Shown: positions 26,865-35,029 of the stretch, piece by piece
Layout of the letters: the number at the start of each line of letters is the position of its first letter
Position numbering within the stretch: the first letter of the stretch is position 1
Assembly: GCF_005930355.1 (NCBI RefSeq)
Contig: NZ_VDBO01000013.1
Coordinates: 62,001-126,000 of the forward strand
Direction of reading: 5' to 3'
Source of the DNA: Paenibacillus sinopodophylli
GTDB lineage: Bacteria; Bacillota; Bacilli; Paenibacillales; Paenibacillaceae
Length of the DNA: 64,000 nt
Program-made: the position numbers and the translations under genes
The notes under the pieces: generated by a model
Database searches by the model: none
Told to the model about the DNA's origin: nothing
What the model saw: the letters and a program-made list of their open reading frames with translations, nothing else

Positions 26865-26902
26865 AATACCGCCTGTGAGCAATCGCTGCGCGGTATTTTT
26901 TA
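26865..26902 (+). terminator. terminator after the TetR gene
   Basis: AATACCGC (26865-26872) pairs with GCGGTATT (26890-26897), then TTTTT. The rest of the gap to 27180 contains no convincing gene; only a 55-62 codon open frame without a ribosome site. Confidence 0.75.
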
Positions 26903-27179
26903 TTTGGTGCTGTGGAAGGTGAGTTGCTGGATTTTCTCATTATGAATATTGGCATTCCGAGATGAACAGGTTACAATTAATGAAATATATAGAGGATCTA
27001 AACTTAGGAATGATTGGTACAATGTATAAGCAATATGCGTAAGGAAAAGGAGCTTCAAGCCAAGTCGAAAGAATCGATAGGGTTGCAAACGGTTACTTCG
27101 GCTCTGAAAGTGAACGGGTCACTCCTGTGTAATATAGAAGTCAAGGAAAAGGTAAAGCGATGGGAGCGAGAATACTGGG

Positions 27180-29000
27180 ATGAAACGCGAGCAAATAAGT
27201 GAGATTCTGAACCAGAGTAGGAAACGGGGGAAGCTTCTTCTTATAGATGACAGCAGCGGAGATAAGTTGTGGGATGCTGCTTCGAGTGGTACGCTGATTG
27301 AAGAAGTTAGGTCCGACGCCGAAAGGTATCTGCAGACACCTGATCCAGCGCTGACGTTTACCTTATTTCGCGTTTATGGCGATACGGGGGAACGGCTGGC
27401 TTATGAACAGGTATATTTTGAAAGACGAAAACGGTTGAATGCTTTTGTCATTATGGCATTGCAAGAACCAGAAAACGAAGCTTACGATGCCGCTGCATGC
27501 AATACGATTTGGTCGATCTGTAATGAGTTTACCTGGTGTTTGCCTGCCCATTTCAATGAAGATGCAGAGAGGCCCGACATCGATTTGTTTGCAGCAGAGA
27601 CGGGCTTTGCATTAAGTGAAGTCATGCTCATGCTTGGTGACCGATTGCCGCTTCTGCTCCGGAAACGGGTAGAAGAAGAGGTCGAGCGCCGTTTGTTTCG
27701 CCCTTTTCTAGAACTAGGTCCTTATGGCTGGGAGACGGCGGATCATAATTGGTCTGCGGTGTGCGCCGGCTCGCTTGGGGCAGCAGCGCTCCATCTGATG
27801 GAAGATACGGAGCGATTGTCTGAGCTGCTCGAGCGGGTGCTTAGCTCACTTGATTGCTATCTGAGCGGTTTTGGCGAGGATGGCGCTTGTGCAGAAGGTT
27901 ATCTATACTGGCAGTATGGATTCGGATACTTTGTGTATATCGCTCAGCTTCTGAAATCGGCAACCGAAGGTCGAATGGACCTGTTCGTCTCGAGCAAAGT
28001 GAAGGAAATTGCATGCTTCCAGCAGAGAAGCTTCACAGATGGCGGGACGGTTGTGAACTTCTCTGATTCACCAAGTGAAAGCGGTATATTTATGGGGCTC
28101 AGCTGTTACTTGCAGAGCGAGTATCCCGAGGTTATTGTGCCGGATGCAAGCTTGCGTGCAAGCTATTCAGCAGACCATTGCGGGCGCTGGGCACCTGCAA
28201 TTCGCAATCTGCTTTGGGTGAGTCAGGAGCGGATGACCTCTTCTTCCGCAAGGACGCTATGGCCGTCGGAGTCCTATTATTTGCCCAATGTGCAATGGCT
28301 GATTTCTAGGCATGTGAGTACTAATGGAGGCAGCTACAGCTTTGCAGCCAAAGGCGGACATAATGCGGAGCCGCATAATCATAATGATGCTGGTCATTTT
28401 ATCGTGCATGCGGACGGACAAGCTTATTTGGCAGATCTCGGCAGCGGGAAATATACGGCGCAATATTTTGGACCAGAGCGGTATACCTTATGGTGCAACG
28501 GGTCACAAGGACATTCGGTTCCGATTATAGAGGGTCAGTATCAGCAAAATGGCGCAGCCTATCGCGCTGAGGTCATCACGGCTTCGTCTGGCGAGCACGT
28601 TGATCAATTGGTGCTGGAGCTTAGTATGACCTACGCTGACACGGCACTTGAGCGGCTGGAGCGCAGCTTCAACTGGAAGAAGGAAGCGCTCCCACTTCTT
28701 GAGCTGACCGATTCTTTCTCCTTTTATTCGGATTCTAGCAAGTTGTCCGAGCAGGCGATACTAGAGAGATTTATTACCTTTCTAGCTCCGGTGAAGGAGA
28801 GAGAAGGGAGAATGATTATTCAGGGCAAACGAAAACTGAGTCTGACCTATAATCATTTGATATGGACACCTGTTGTAACCGCTAGAAGTGACATCGATCA
28901 CTTTGGTGTTGAACGATATTGGTATACGCTTGATTTTCATGCTGCTGCAGTTGAAGGCAGGCCGCTCATTGGAGCATTTGTATTTCAATTTGAATCTTAA
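27180..29000 (+). CDS. heparinase II/III family polysaccharide lyase-like protein
   Basis: 606 residues, no signal peptide, so cytoplasmic. The N-terminal alpha-barrel has ETADHNWSAVCAGSLG and GCAEGYLYWQYG-like EGYLYWQYGFGYF (~240). The C-terminal beta-domain has KGGHNAEPHNHNDAGHFIVHADG (~393-415), the His-rich metal site of heparinase II/III-like lyases, then DLGSGKYT. It should cleave uronic-acid oligosaccharides by beta-elimination. The next gene encodes a GH88-type unsaturated uronyl hydrolase, the enzyme that would process its products. Confidence 0.87.
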   Translation: MKREQISEILNQSRKRGKLLLIDDSSGDKLWDAASSGTLIEEVRSDAERYLQTPDPALTFTLFRVYGDTGERLAYEQVYFERRKRLNAFVIMALQEPENEAYDAAACNTIWSICNEFTWCLPAHFNEDAERPDIDLFAAETGFALSEVMLMLGDRLPLLLRKRVEEEVERRLFRPFLELGPYGWETADHNWSAVCAGSLGAAALHLMEDTERLSELLERVLSSLDCYLSGFGEDGACAEGYLYWQYGFGYFVYIAQLLKSATEGRMDLFVSSKVKEIACFQQRSFTDGGTVVNFSDSPSESGIFMGLSCYLQSEYPEVIVPDASLRASYSADHCGRWAPAIRNLLWVSQERMTSSSARTLWPSESYYLPNVQWLISRHVSTNGGSYSFAAKGGHNAEPHNHNDAGHFIVHADGQAYLADLGSGKYTAQYFGPERYTLWCNGSQGHSVPIIEGQYQQNGAAYRAEVITASSGEHVDQLVLELSMTYADTALERLERSFNWKKEALPLLELTDSFSFYSDSSKLSEQAILERFITFLAPVKEREGRMIIQGKRKLSLTYNHLIWTPVVTARSDIDHFGVERYWYTLDFHAAAVEGRPLIGAFVFQFES

Positions 29001-29033
29001 TCATAAATCTGACAGTAGGGAGAGAGATGAGAG

Positions 29034-30164
29034 ATGACACAGCGTTTTTGGGTAGATGAGGCGTGGGAAAAGGTACATGAGAAGGTTTCGAGAACGAGCA
29101 GCCGTATTGGTGCAAGATTCCCGCATGCGAGTGTGGACGGAACCTACGTACTGGAGGCTCCTCATTGGTGGACAGCGGGTTTCTGGCCAGGCTTGCTCTG
29201 GCTGCTCTACCGTGACGAGGAGTCGAAGGACGAGCGGTACAAGGAAATTGCGGAAGCATGCGAGCAGCAGCTCGATGAAGTATTGACTGGTTTTGACAAG
29301 CTGGATCATGATATTGGCTTTATGTGGTCGCTAACGAGTGTGGCCCGCTACAAGGTGCTGGGCGAGGAGCAATCACGCAGACGTGCGCTGCTGGCTGCAA
29401 GCGTACTTAGTGGACGATTCAATGTGAAAGGAAATTATATTAGGGCATGGAATCCATGGAACGAAGGCGACCGCAATGAAGGATGGGCGATCATCGATTG
29501 TATGATGAACTTGCCGCTGCTCTATTGGGCGAGCGAAACGACTGGTGATCCTAGGTTCAAGCATCTGGCAATGGAACATGCGGATACGGTGCTTGAGCAT
29601 TTCATCCGGACAGACGGCTCCGTTAATCATATCGTTATCTTCCATCCGCAGACAGGCGAGTTTGAAAGCGTAAACGGTGGACAAGGCTTTGCTCCGAATT
29701 CAGCATGGTCACGAGGAGCTTCGTGGGCAATCTATGGAATGGCGCTCAGCTTCCGGTATACAGGTGAAACTAGATATTTGGAGGCAGCGAAGCGCGTTGC
29801 TCACTTCTTCCTGGCTAACTTGCCGGAGGACTCCGTGCCACATTGGGATTTCCGTCTTCCGCCTGGTGTAGAGCGTTATCGTGATACTTCAGCAGGCGCT
29901 TGTGCGGCATGTGGATTACTTGAGATTGCAAGAGCGGTACCAAGCGAGGAGTCAGAGCTGTACCAAGCAGCAGGCGATCGTATTCTTCGCTCGATGTACG
30001 AAAACTACGGAGCATGGGACAATGAAGCGGAAGAGGGCTTGGTGCTGCACGCGACCAGCCATTACCCTGAGCAGAGAAACGTAGATGTGCCGCTGATTTA
30101 TGGCGATTATTTCTTTGTCGAAGGCTTAGCAAGGCTGAGAGGCACCTCAGCTACATTCTGGTAG
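29034..30164 (+). CDS. glycoside hydrolase family 88 protein (unsaturated glucuronyl hydrolase)
   Basis: 376 residues. An (alpha/alpha)6 barrel with HWWTAGFWPGLLWLLY near the start, DHDIGFMWSLTSVARY (~89), NEGWAIIDCMMNLPLLYWAS (~154), VNGGQGFAPNSAWSRGASWAIYG and DTSAGACAACGLLEI, all typical of GH88. It removes the unsaturated uronic acid left by lyases. It starts 33 bases after the heparinase gene and ends 15 bases before the DUF2264 gene, so the three form an operon. Confidence 0.9.
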   Translation: MTQRFWVDEAWEKVHEKVSRTSSRIGARFPHASVDGTYVLEAPHWWTAGFWPGLLWLLYRDEESKDERYKEIAEACEQQLDEVLTGFDKLDHDIGFMWSLTSVARYKVLGEEQSRRRALLAASVLSGRFNVKGNYIRAWNPWNEGDRNEGWAIIDCMMNLPLLYWASETTGDPRFKHLAMEHADTVLEHFIRTDGSVNHIVIFHPQTGEFESVNGGQGFAPNSAWSRGASWAIYGMALSFRYTGETRYLEAAKRVAHFFLANLPEDSVPHWDFRLPPGVERYRDTSAGACAACGLLEIARAVPSEESELYQAAGDRILRSMYENYGAWDNEAEEGLVLHATSHYPEQRNVDVPLIYGDYFFVEGLARLRGTSATFW

Positions 30165-30179
30165 GAGGCGGGAATATAT

Positions 30180-31397
30180 ATGACTAGCAGCACACATGTA
30201 AACCGCTCGCTTCCTGTACGTCAGTATTGGCTTGAGCAAATGCACCTTATCTGTAATCCAGTCCTCTCAGCACTCGCTGAGCGCCAGTTAAAGGAGCGGA
30301 TGCCGATTGAGTTCGCAGGTGTAGAGGGCGATACTGAGGAGGAGCGCGCTGCGGCTGCGGCCGAGCTCAAGGCAGACCGCGCGAAATATACGCATCTGGA
30401 AGCGCTGGGCAGGCTGCTGTCGGGTATAGCTCCGTGGCTTGAGAATGATGAACTGCAAGGAGCAGAAGAAGACGCACGCAGCCGTTATGCTGCGCTAGCC
30501 CGCGAGGCTATTGATGCAGGAACCGATCCTCATTCACCAGATTACATGAATTACAGCGAGGGCTATCAGCCTATCGTAGACGCGGCCTTTCTAGCACAAG
30601 CGGTCCTTCGGGCTCCTATAGAGCTGGGAGAGAAGCTGAAGCCTCATGTAAAGGCAAATCTCATATCAGCATTGAAGCAAACGCGAACGAGAAAGCCTGT
30701 TTTCTCCAATTGGCTGCTGTTTGCAGCAACGACTGAGGCTGCTTTGTTCAAGCTTGGAGAGAGCGACTGGGACCCGATGCGGATCGACTATGCACTGAAG
30801 CAGCATGAGCAGTGGTACTTAGGGGATGGCGCTTATGGCGATGGTCCAGCGTTTCACTGGGATTATTACAATAGCTTTGTTATTCAGCCTATGCTGATGG
30901 ATGTGCTCGCAGCAGTTGGAGAGCAGCATGAGGAATGGCGTGCGATGCGTACGGAGGTGGCAGGCAGGGCTAGGCGTTATGCCGAGGTTCTTGAGCGAAT
31001 GATTGGTCCGGATGGAGCTTATCCGCCTATTGGTCGTTCGCTGGCTTACCGCTTCGGTGCTTTCCAGAGCCTTGCTCAAAGTGCACTGCTTGATGATTTG
31101 CCGAGCAGCATCAGTCCAGCTCAGGTTCGCAGTGCATTGACGGCAGCGATTCGTCGTACGCTCGAAATGCCGGGCAACTTCACGGATGAGGGCTGGTTGA
31201 CGATCGGCTTCTGCGGGCATCAGCGGGATATTGGCGAGCGTTATATTTCGACGGGCAGCCTTTATTTATGCTCTGAAGTATTTCTTCCACTGGGTTTACC
31301 GGCAGAGCACCCGTTCTGGAGCGGGGCGGAGGAAGCATGGACGTCTAAGAAGGCATGGTCAGGCCAGGCATTTTCTATCGATTCGGCGTTAAAATAA
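30180..31397 (+). CDS. DUF2264 domain protein
   Basis: 405 residues. Motifs RQYWLEQM, DYMNYSEGYQPIVDAAFLAQAVLR, NWLLFAATTEAALF, YGDGPAFHWDYYNSFVIQPMLMDVL and YPPIGRSLAYRFGAFQSLA match the DUF2264 family, thought to be (alpha/alpha)-barrel glycan-active proteins. Function unproven. It is the third gene of the polysaccharide operon, just before a bidirectional terminator. Confidence 0.85.
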   Translation: MTSSTHVNRSLPVRQYWLEQMHLICNPVLSALAERQLKERMPIEFAGVEGDTEEERAAAAAELKADRAKYTHLEALGRLLSGIAPWLENDELQGAEEDARSRYAALAREAIDAGTDPHSPDYMNYSEGYQPIVDAAFLAQAVLRAPIELGEKLKPHVKANLISALKQTRTRKPVFSNWLLFAATTEAALFKLGESDWDPMRIDYALKQHEQWYLGDGAYGDGPAFHWDYYNSFVIQPMLMDVLAAVGEQHEEWRAMRTEVAGRARRYAEVLERMIGPDGAYPPIGRSLAYRFGAFQSLAQSALLDDLPSSISPAQVRSALTAAIRRTLEMPGNFTDEGWLTIGFCGHQRDIGERYISTGSLYLCSEVFLPLGLPAEHPFWSGAEEAWTSKKAWSGQAFSIDSALK

Positions 31398-31413
31398 ATG
31401 CTGAAATAAATAA

Positions 31414-31456
31414 CGAAAAAGGCAAACTTGGGAGAGTCCCTTGTTTGCCTTTTTCG
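31414..31456. terminator. bidirectional terminator between convergent genes
   Basis: A perfect 14-bp stem, CGAAAAAGGCAAAC with GTTTGCCTTTTTCG, flanks a 15-base loop. A- and T-rich arms serve both the plus-strand polysaccharide operon and the minus-strand heme operon. Confidence 0.85.
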
Positions 31457-31483
31457 CTAAGTATACTGATTATCATGTGTTTA

Positions 31484-31825
31484 TTAAGCTTCTTGAGCCA
31501 GCTCTGCTTGAACTGGAGGAAGTGGATTGCGTTTGATTTTGACCTCTTGGAAAGTGATTTTATTATTGATAATATAATCAGGCGTTTTGCGGTGAGTATG
31601 CGACTCGCGGAATGCTTCGCTTTTGGTCCAAGCTTGGAAATCGTCCTTGGAGTTCCAACGTGTAACGATTGATACCTCATCGAATTCTTTCGTGTTTTGA
31701 GTAAGAAGCACCTCAAGTCCGAGGAACCCCTCCATGCCTTCGACTTTCCCGACTCGGTCAAACCGCTCGATCAGCTTGTCGCCGTTCCCTTTCGTAATTT
31801 GCGAAACATTCGTTACTATAATCAT
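31484..31825 (-). CDS. possible separately translated heme monooxygenase from internal start
   Basis: Internal in-frame ATG at 31825, with a strong GAGGAGG at ideal spacing, would give 113 residues, the normal length of an IsdG/HmoA protein. It starts MIIVTNVSQITKGNG as stand-alone family members do. The ribosome site is encoded within the linker residues YEEDAT, so it could also be a relic of two formerly separate genes. Confidence 0.5.
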   Translation of the reverse strand: MIIVTNVSQITKGNGDKLIERFDRVGKVEGMEGFLGLEVLLTQNTKEFDEVSIVTRWNSKDDFQAWTKSEAFRESHTHRKTPDYIINNKITFQEVKIKRNPLPPVQAELAQEA

Positions 31826-32623
31826 TGTTGCATCCTCCTCGTAATTTTTAGGTATAGGTATAATAACAGGATAGTTTTGCTCAAAGCTGACTTTCGCTTC
31901 GATTTCGTACACTTGCCTCAAAAAGCGGGGCGTTATAACCTCCTGTGGTGTTCCTGTCGAGTTAATCTCGCCATCCTTCATTGCGATAAGATGGTCGCAA
32001 TAAGCGGCAGCCTGCTGCAAATCATGCAGGACCATCACAATGGTAATGCCATGCTCCTGATTGATCTTCCTAAGCATGCCCATAACCTCGAGCTGATGCG
32101 AAATGTCCAAATAGGTTGTAGGCTCATCAAGCAGGATAATATCGGTTTTCTGAGCGAGAGCCATCGCGATGCGTGCTTTCTGCTGCTCACCTCCGGATAA
32201 GGTGTGGAACATTCGGTCGTCATGGCGCCGAATGCTCATCACCTTCATAGCCCAATCAATGATCTTCTGGTCTTCCTCTGTGAGCCGCTGCTTGAACATC
32301 CGCTTATGCGGGGATCGTCCGTAAGCGACTAGCTCGCGAACCGTAAGCTCGGGCAGCATATCCTTTGCTTGCGGAAGCATGGAGATGGTGCGTGCATAGT
32401 CAGCTCGCGAGTAGGAGCCAGCATCTTTCCCATGTATAGCGACATCACCTTTGTCAGCACTCAGCAGCTTGGTAATGATTTTGAGCAGCGTAGACTTGCC
32501 TGATCCGTTGGGGCCAATAATAGCGGTCATTTTGCCCTCGGGAATAGCAGTGCTTACGTCGACGAGCTGGAACATGCCCATCTCCAGTTCAATGCCTTTC
32601 AAATCAATTGCTTTATTCATCAT
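31484..32623 (-). CDS. heme/iron ABC ATPase fused to IsdG-type heme monooxygenase
   Basis: 379 residues from ATG 32623 (a second ATG at 32620 is also possible; GGAGG precedes both). Residues 1-260 are a FecE-type ATPase: GPNGSGKST, LPELTVRELVAYGR, LSGGEQQKARIAMALAQ, IILLDEPTTYLD and VLHDLQQA. From residue ~267 a complete IsdG/HmoA-like domain follows: MIIVTN with the catalytic Asn, FLGLEVLLTQNT, QAWTKSEAFRESH with the catalytic Trp and His. So import energy and heme cleavage to free iron are joined in one chain. GAGGAGG (31834-31840) lies eight bases before the internal ATG at 31825, so the 113-residue monooxygenase may also be made alone. Last gene of the minus-strand operon. Confidence 0.9.
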   Translation of the reverse strand: MMNKAIDLKGIELEMGMFQLVDVSTAIPEGKMTAIIGPNGSGKSTLLKIITKLLSADKGDVAIHGKDAGSYSRADYARTISMLPQAKDMLPELTVRELVAYGRSPHKRMFKQRLTEEDQKIIDWAMKVMSIRRHDDRMFHTLSGGEQQKARIAMALAQKTDIILLDEPTTYLDISHQLEVMGMLRKINQEHGITIVMVLHDLQQAAAYCDHLIAMKDGEINSTGTPQEVITPRFLRQVYEIEAKVSFEQNYPVIIPIPKNYEEDATMIIVTNVSQITKGNGDKLIERFDRVGKVEGMEGFLGLEVLLTQNTKEFDEVSIVTRWNSKDDFQAWTKSEAFRESHTHRKTPDYIINNKITFQEVKIKRNPLPPVQAELAQEA

Positions 32624-32625
32624 AG

Positions 32626-33624
32626 TCACCTCCAATTACTCCGTTTCCTAAGAAGAATTAAAAAGAACGGCGCTCCCACGCATGCAAGCAATATGCCAAC
32701 CGGAAGCTCGATTGGATCGAACCAGGTGCGAGCAATCGTATCCGCAAACACGACTAGCGCAGCTCCTCCAAGGATAGAAACCGGAAGGAGGTAGCGGTAA
32801 TCCTCCCCAATAAGCAGTCGTACTGCATGTGGGACAACTAGCCCGACGAAGCCAATTAAACCGGCAGCGCTGACAGCAGCACCTGCAAGCAGTGAGGAGA
32901 GCAGAATGAGCAGCAGGCGCTGCAGCTCTACCTTCTGCCCCAGAAGCTTAGCAGAATCATCGCCTAAGAGCATAAGATTGGCAGGTTTGATCGCAAGTAG
33001 CGTGAGTCCAAGTCCAACAAGCGCGTAAGGAGCCATAAAGGAGAGATGGTACCAGCTGCGTCCATTCAAACCGCCGGACAGCCAGGGGAGAACGGCTTGA
33101 ACACGGTCGCTGTATACGACCATTATGCCGTTCATAATGGCTCCGAGCAGAGCATTGATAGCAACACCAGCAAGAACGATCTTGACCGGCGAAGTTCCTT
33201 TGTCCCAAGAGATTAAATAGATGACGATGGAAGAGGCGAAAGCACCGACAAATGCTGCTGCAGGCAGCAGATAGCTTAGCTGAGGCAATAAAACCATCGT
33301 GATGACCGCAGCAAGCCCGCCGCCTGCTGACACTCCGATAATGCCTGGATCGGCAAGCGGATTGCGCATGACGCCTTGCAGAATCGCACCGGCTGCAGCG
33401 AGACATGCGCCTGTAAGCAGACCGACAAGTACGCGAGGCAGCCGCAGGTTCATAATGATGGTGTCTTGCGCGGACTGTACATCAGTCGTAAATATGGTCC
33501 AAATCTCTCTTAGCGAGATCGATACCGAGCCATATGACAGGCCGTAGAATACACTTAATAGCAGCAGGATAGGAGCGGCTATAAGGGCAATCCTTCGTCT
33601 TTTTGTTCTTAGTTGTATATTCAT
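32626..33624 (-). CDS. FecCD-type heme/siderophore ABC permease
   Basis: 332 residues with about nine or ten membrane segments. LRLPRVLVGLLTGACLAAAGAILQGVMRNPLADPGIIGVSAGGGLAA is the FecCD signature; AGLIGFVGLVVPHAVRLLIG is the cytoplasmic coupling loop for the ATPase; ELPVGILLACVGAPFFLILL closes the protein. It lies between the binding-protein gene and the fused ATPase, nearly overlapping the latter. The IsdF/HmuU-type role is inferred from the operon. Confidence 0.9.
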   Translation of the reverse strand: MNIQLRTKRRRIALIAAPILLLLSVFYGLSYGSVSISLREIWTIFTTDVQSAQDTIIMNLRLPRVLVGLLTGACLAAAGAILQGVMRNPLADPGIIGVSAGGGLAAVITMVLLPQLSYLLPAAAFVGAFASSIVIYLISWDKGTSPVKIVLAGVAINALLGAIMNGIMVVYSDRVQAVLPWLSGGLNGRSWYHLSFMAPYALVGLGLTLLAIKPANLMLLGDDSAKLLGQKVELQRLLLILLSSLLAGAAVSAAGLIGFVGLVVPHAVRLLIGEDYRYLLPVSILGGAALVVFADTIARTWFDPIELPVGILLACVGAPFFLILLRKRSNWR

Positions 33625-33634
33625 GTCAATCCTT

Positions 33635-34585
33635 TCATTGCTTTAAAACTTCCAGCTTCTCATGCAGGTAATCGAGTGATTCCAGAATGCGGGTTCCTGG
33701 ATTGGAGCCGAATAACTCGGACGGCAGCACTTCCACTTTGTTTTCTTTAACAGCCTCCAAGCTGCTCCATGCAGGATTGGTCTGCATTTCCTTGAGGAAG
33801 CCTTGTTTGACTTCCTCTGGATTGCCGTGCGTCATAATAAGTATGAGTTGCGGATTAGCCTCGATAATTCGCTCTGAATTGAGCTGGGCATATTGCGGAT
33901 AGCTCTGGAGACTAGGATAGTCGGCTGCGATATTCGTACCGCCCGCAAGCTCCAAGATGTTACCGCTTAGCGAGTTAGGCAGGGCAGCCATGTATGTGCC
34001 GGGTGCGCCATAAACGAGCAGTGCTCTTGGCTTAGGCACTTCGGAATTACCCTCATACTGTGTTAGCTTCTCCTCTATTTGCTGAACGAGTTCAGATGCA
34101 CGTTCTTCCTTCTGCAGAAGTTGACCGAACAGCTCGATCTGCTTCTCAATTTCGTCCACCGAGTTGGCGCTGGTTAGAATGACCTTCGTACCGACTCCTT
34201 CGAGGATAGGAATATCCTTTGTATTCATCGGGTTATTGCCAAGCACAACATCAGCACGGAGCAGGGTGATTTTCTCCAAATCCACCTCATGCGCTGAGCC
34301 GATCTGTTCCACATCTTCAGCAGCTTTTGTTGCAAGCGGTGTAGTGGAGGTAGGTCTCCCGACAAGTTCTCCGCCCAATGCATAGATAATATCGGTTTCA
34401 CCGTTGCTAAGGGCTACGATATGCTGCGGTACTGCATCGAAAGCGATCTTCCGATCTGCAAAATCCTTAATTTGGATGAGTGCATTATGCTGGTTATTGC
34501 TTTGGTCCGAGCTGCCAGCTCCAGTGCTGCAGGCAGTCATTGATAATACAAGAGCAGCACAGCAAATAAGCAAACCTTTCTTCAT
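33635..34585 (-). CDS. heme/iron-siderophore binding lipoprotein
   Basis: 316 residues from ATG 34585 with GGAGG upstream. Lipoprotein signal with lipobox MTAC near residue 22. TroA/FepB-like fold: HIVALSNGETDIIYALGGELVG, then VEQIGSAHEVDLEKI. First gene of a minus-strand operon (binding protein, permease, ATPase-monooxygenase) behind a Fur box. By context it is an IsdE-type heme receptor; a siderophore ligand cannot be excluded. Confidence 0.87.
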   Translation of the reverse strand: MKKGLLICCAALVLSMTACSTGAGSSDQSNNQHNALIQIKDFADRKIAFDAVPQHIVALSNGETDIIYALGGELVGRPTSTTPLATKAAEDVEQIGSAHEVDLEKITLLRADVVLGNNPMNTKDIPILEGVGTKVILTSANSVDEIEKQIELFGQLLQKEERASELVQQIEEKLTQYEGNSEVPKPRALLVYGAPGTYMAALPNSLSGNILELAGGTNIAADYPSLQSYPQYAQLNSERIIEANPQLILIMTHGNPEEVKQGFLKEMQTNPAWSSLEAVKENKVEVLPSELFGSNPGTRILESLDYLHEKLEVLKQ

Positions 34586-34609
34586 GTGAACCTCCAAGCT
34601 AAAAATAAA

Positions 34610-34630
34610 TGATAGTGATTATCAGTATCA
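34610..34630 (-). promoter_or_regulatory. Fur box of the minus-strand heme operon
   Basis: TGATAGTGATTATCAGTATCA closely fits the Fur inverted repeat TGATAAT-N-ATTATCA. It lies between the promoter and the start of the lipoprotein gene, so iron-loaded Fur should repress. Confidence 0.75.
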
Positions 34631-34636
34631 TTAACT

Positions 34637-34665
34637 AGGATAGTGAAAGTTGCTTTCGCTGTCAA
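34637..34665 (-). promoter_or_regulatory. promoter of the minus-strand heme operon
   Basis: On the minus strand TTGACA (34665-34660) and TATCCT (34642-34637) are 17 bases apart, upstream of the Fur box. In the rest of the gap to 34963 a TTGACG/TATAGT pair (34776-34805) could be a plus-strand promoter. Confidence 0.6.
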
Positions 34666-34963
34666 TATGTTTCTGCCACTGCAATTGCTTATATTTTCCA
34701 TTCAGAATAGCATAGTTGTAGCTTGGAATGGACCACTATTTAAAAATTTAATAACGGTTGACGAGTGCTTTAATCTTGACGTAGAATCTATAACGAGTTT
34801 ATAGTGCTGAACATTTTTGGAAGAGGTGCGGGTTTATAAGACATATAGAGAAGTGAGTTTATAAGGCTTTTTACATGGACTAAGTGGCAACTGAAGCACG
34901 TATAGTACACGCAATCAGTCGAGGAAACTTTAGTAGAGTGGTTATTTTTTTTGCTAACATATT

Positions 34964-34982
34964 GAGAATGATAATCATTAAC
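34964..34982 (+). promoter_or_regulatory. Fur box of the NEAT-SLH surface protein gene
   Basis: GAGAATGATAATCATTAAC matches the 19-base consensus GATAATGATAATCATTATC at 17 positions. It is about 50 bases before the gene, so the surface protein should be made under low iron. Confidence 0.85.
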
Positions 34983-35029
34983 TTCGTTTAATTTGGTTAT
35001 CTATTCAAAACACACAAAGGAGTGTCATA

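Noticed and set aside
27014..27202. Open frame of 62 codons before the heparinase gene
   Set aside because: No ribosome site at any start, overlaps the heparinase start, and composition is not protein-like.
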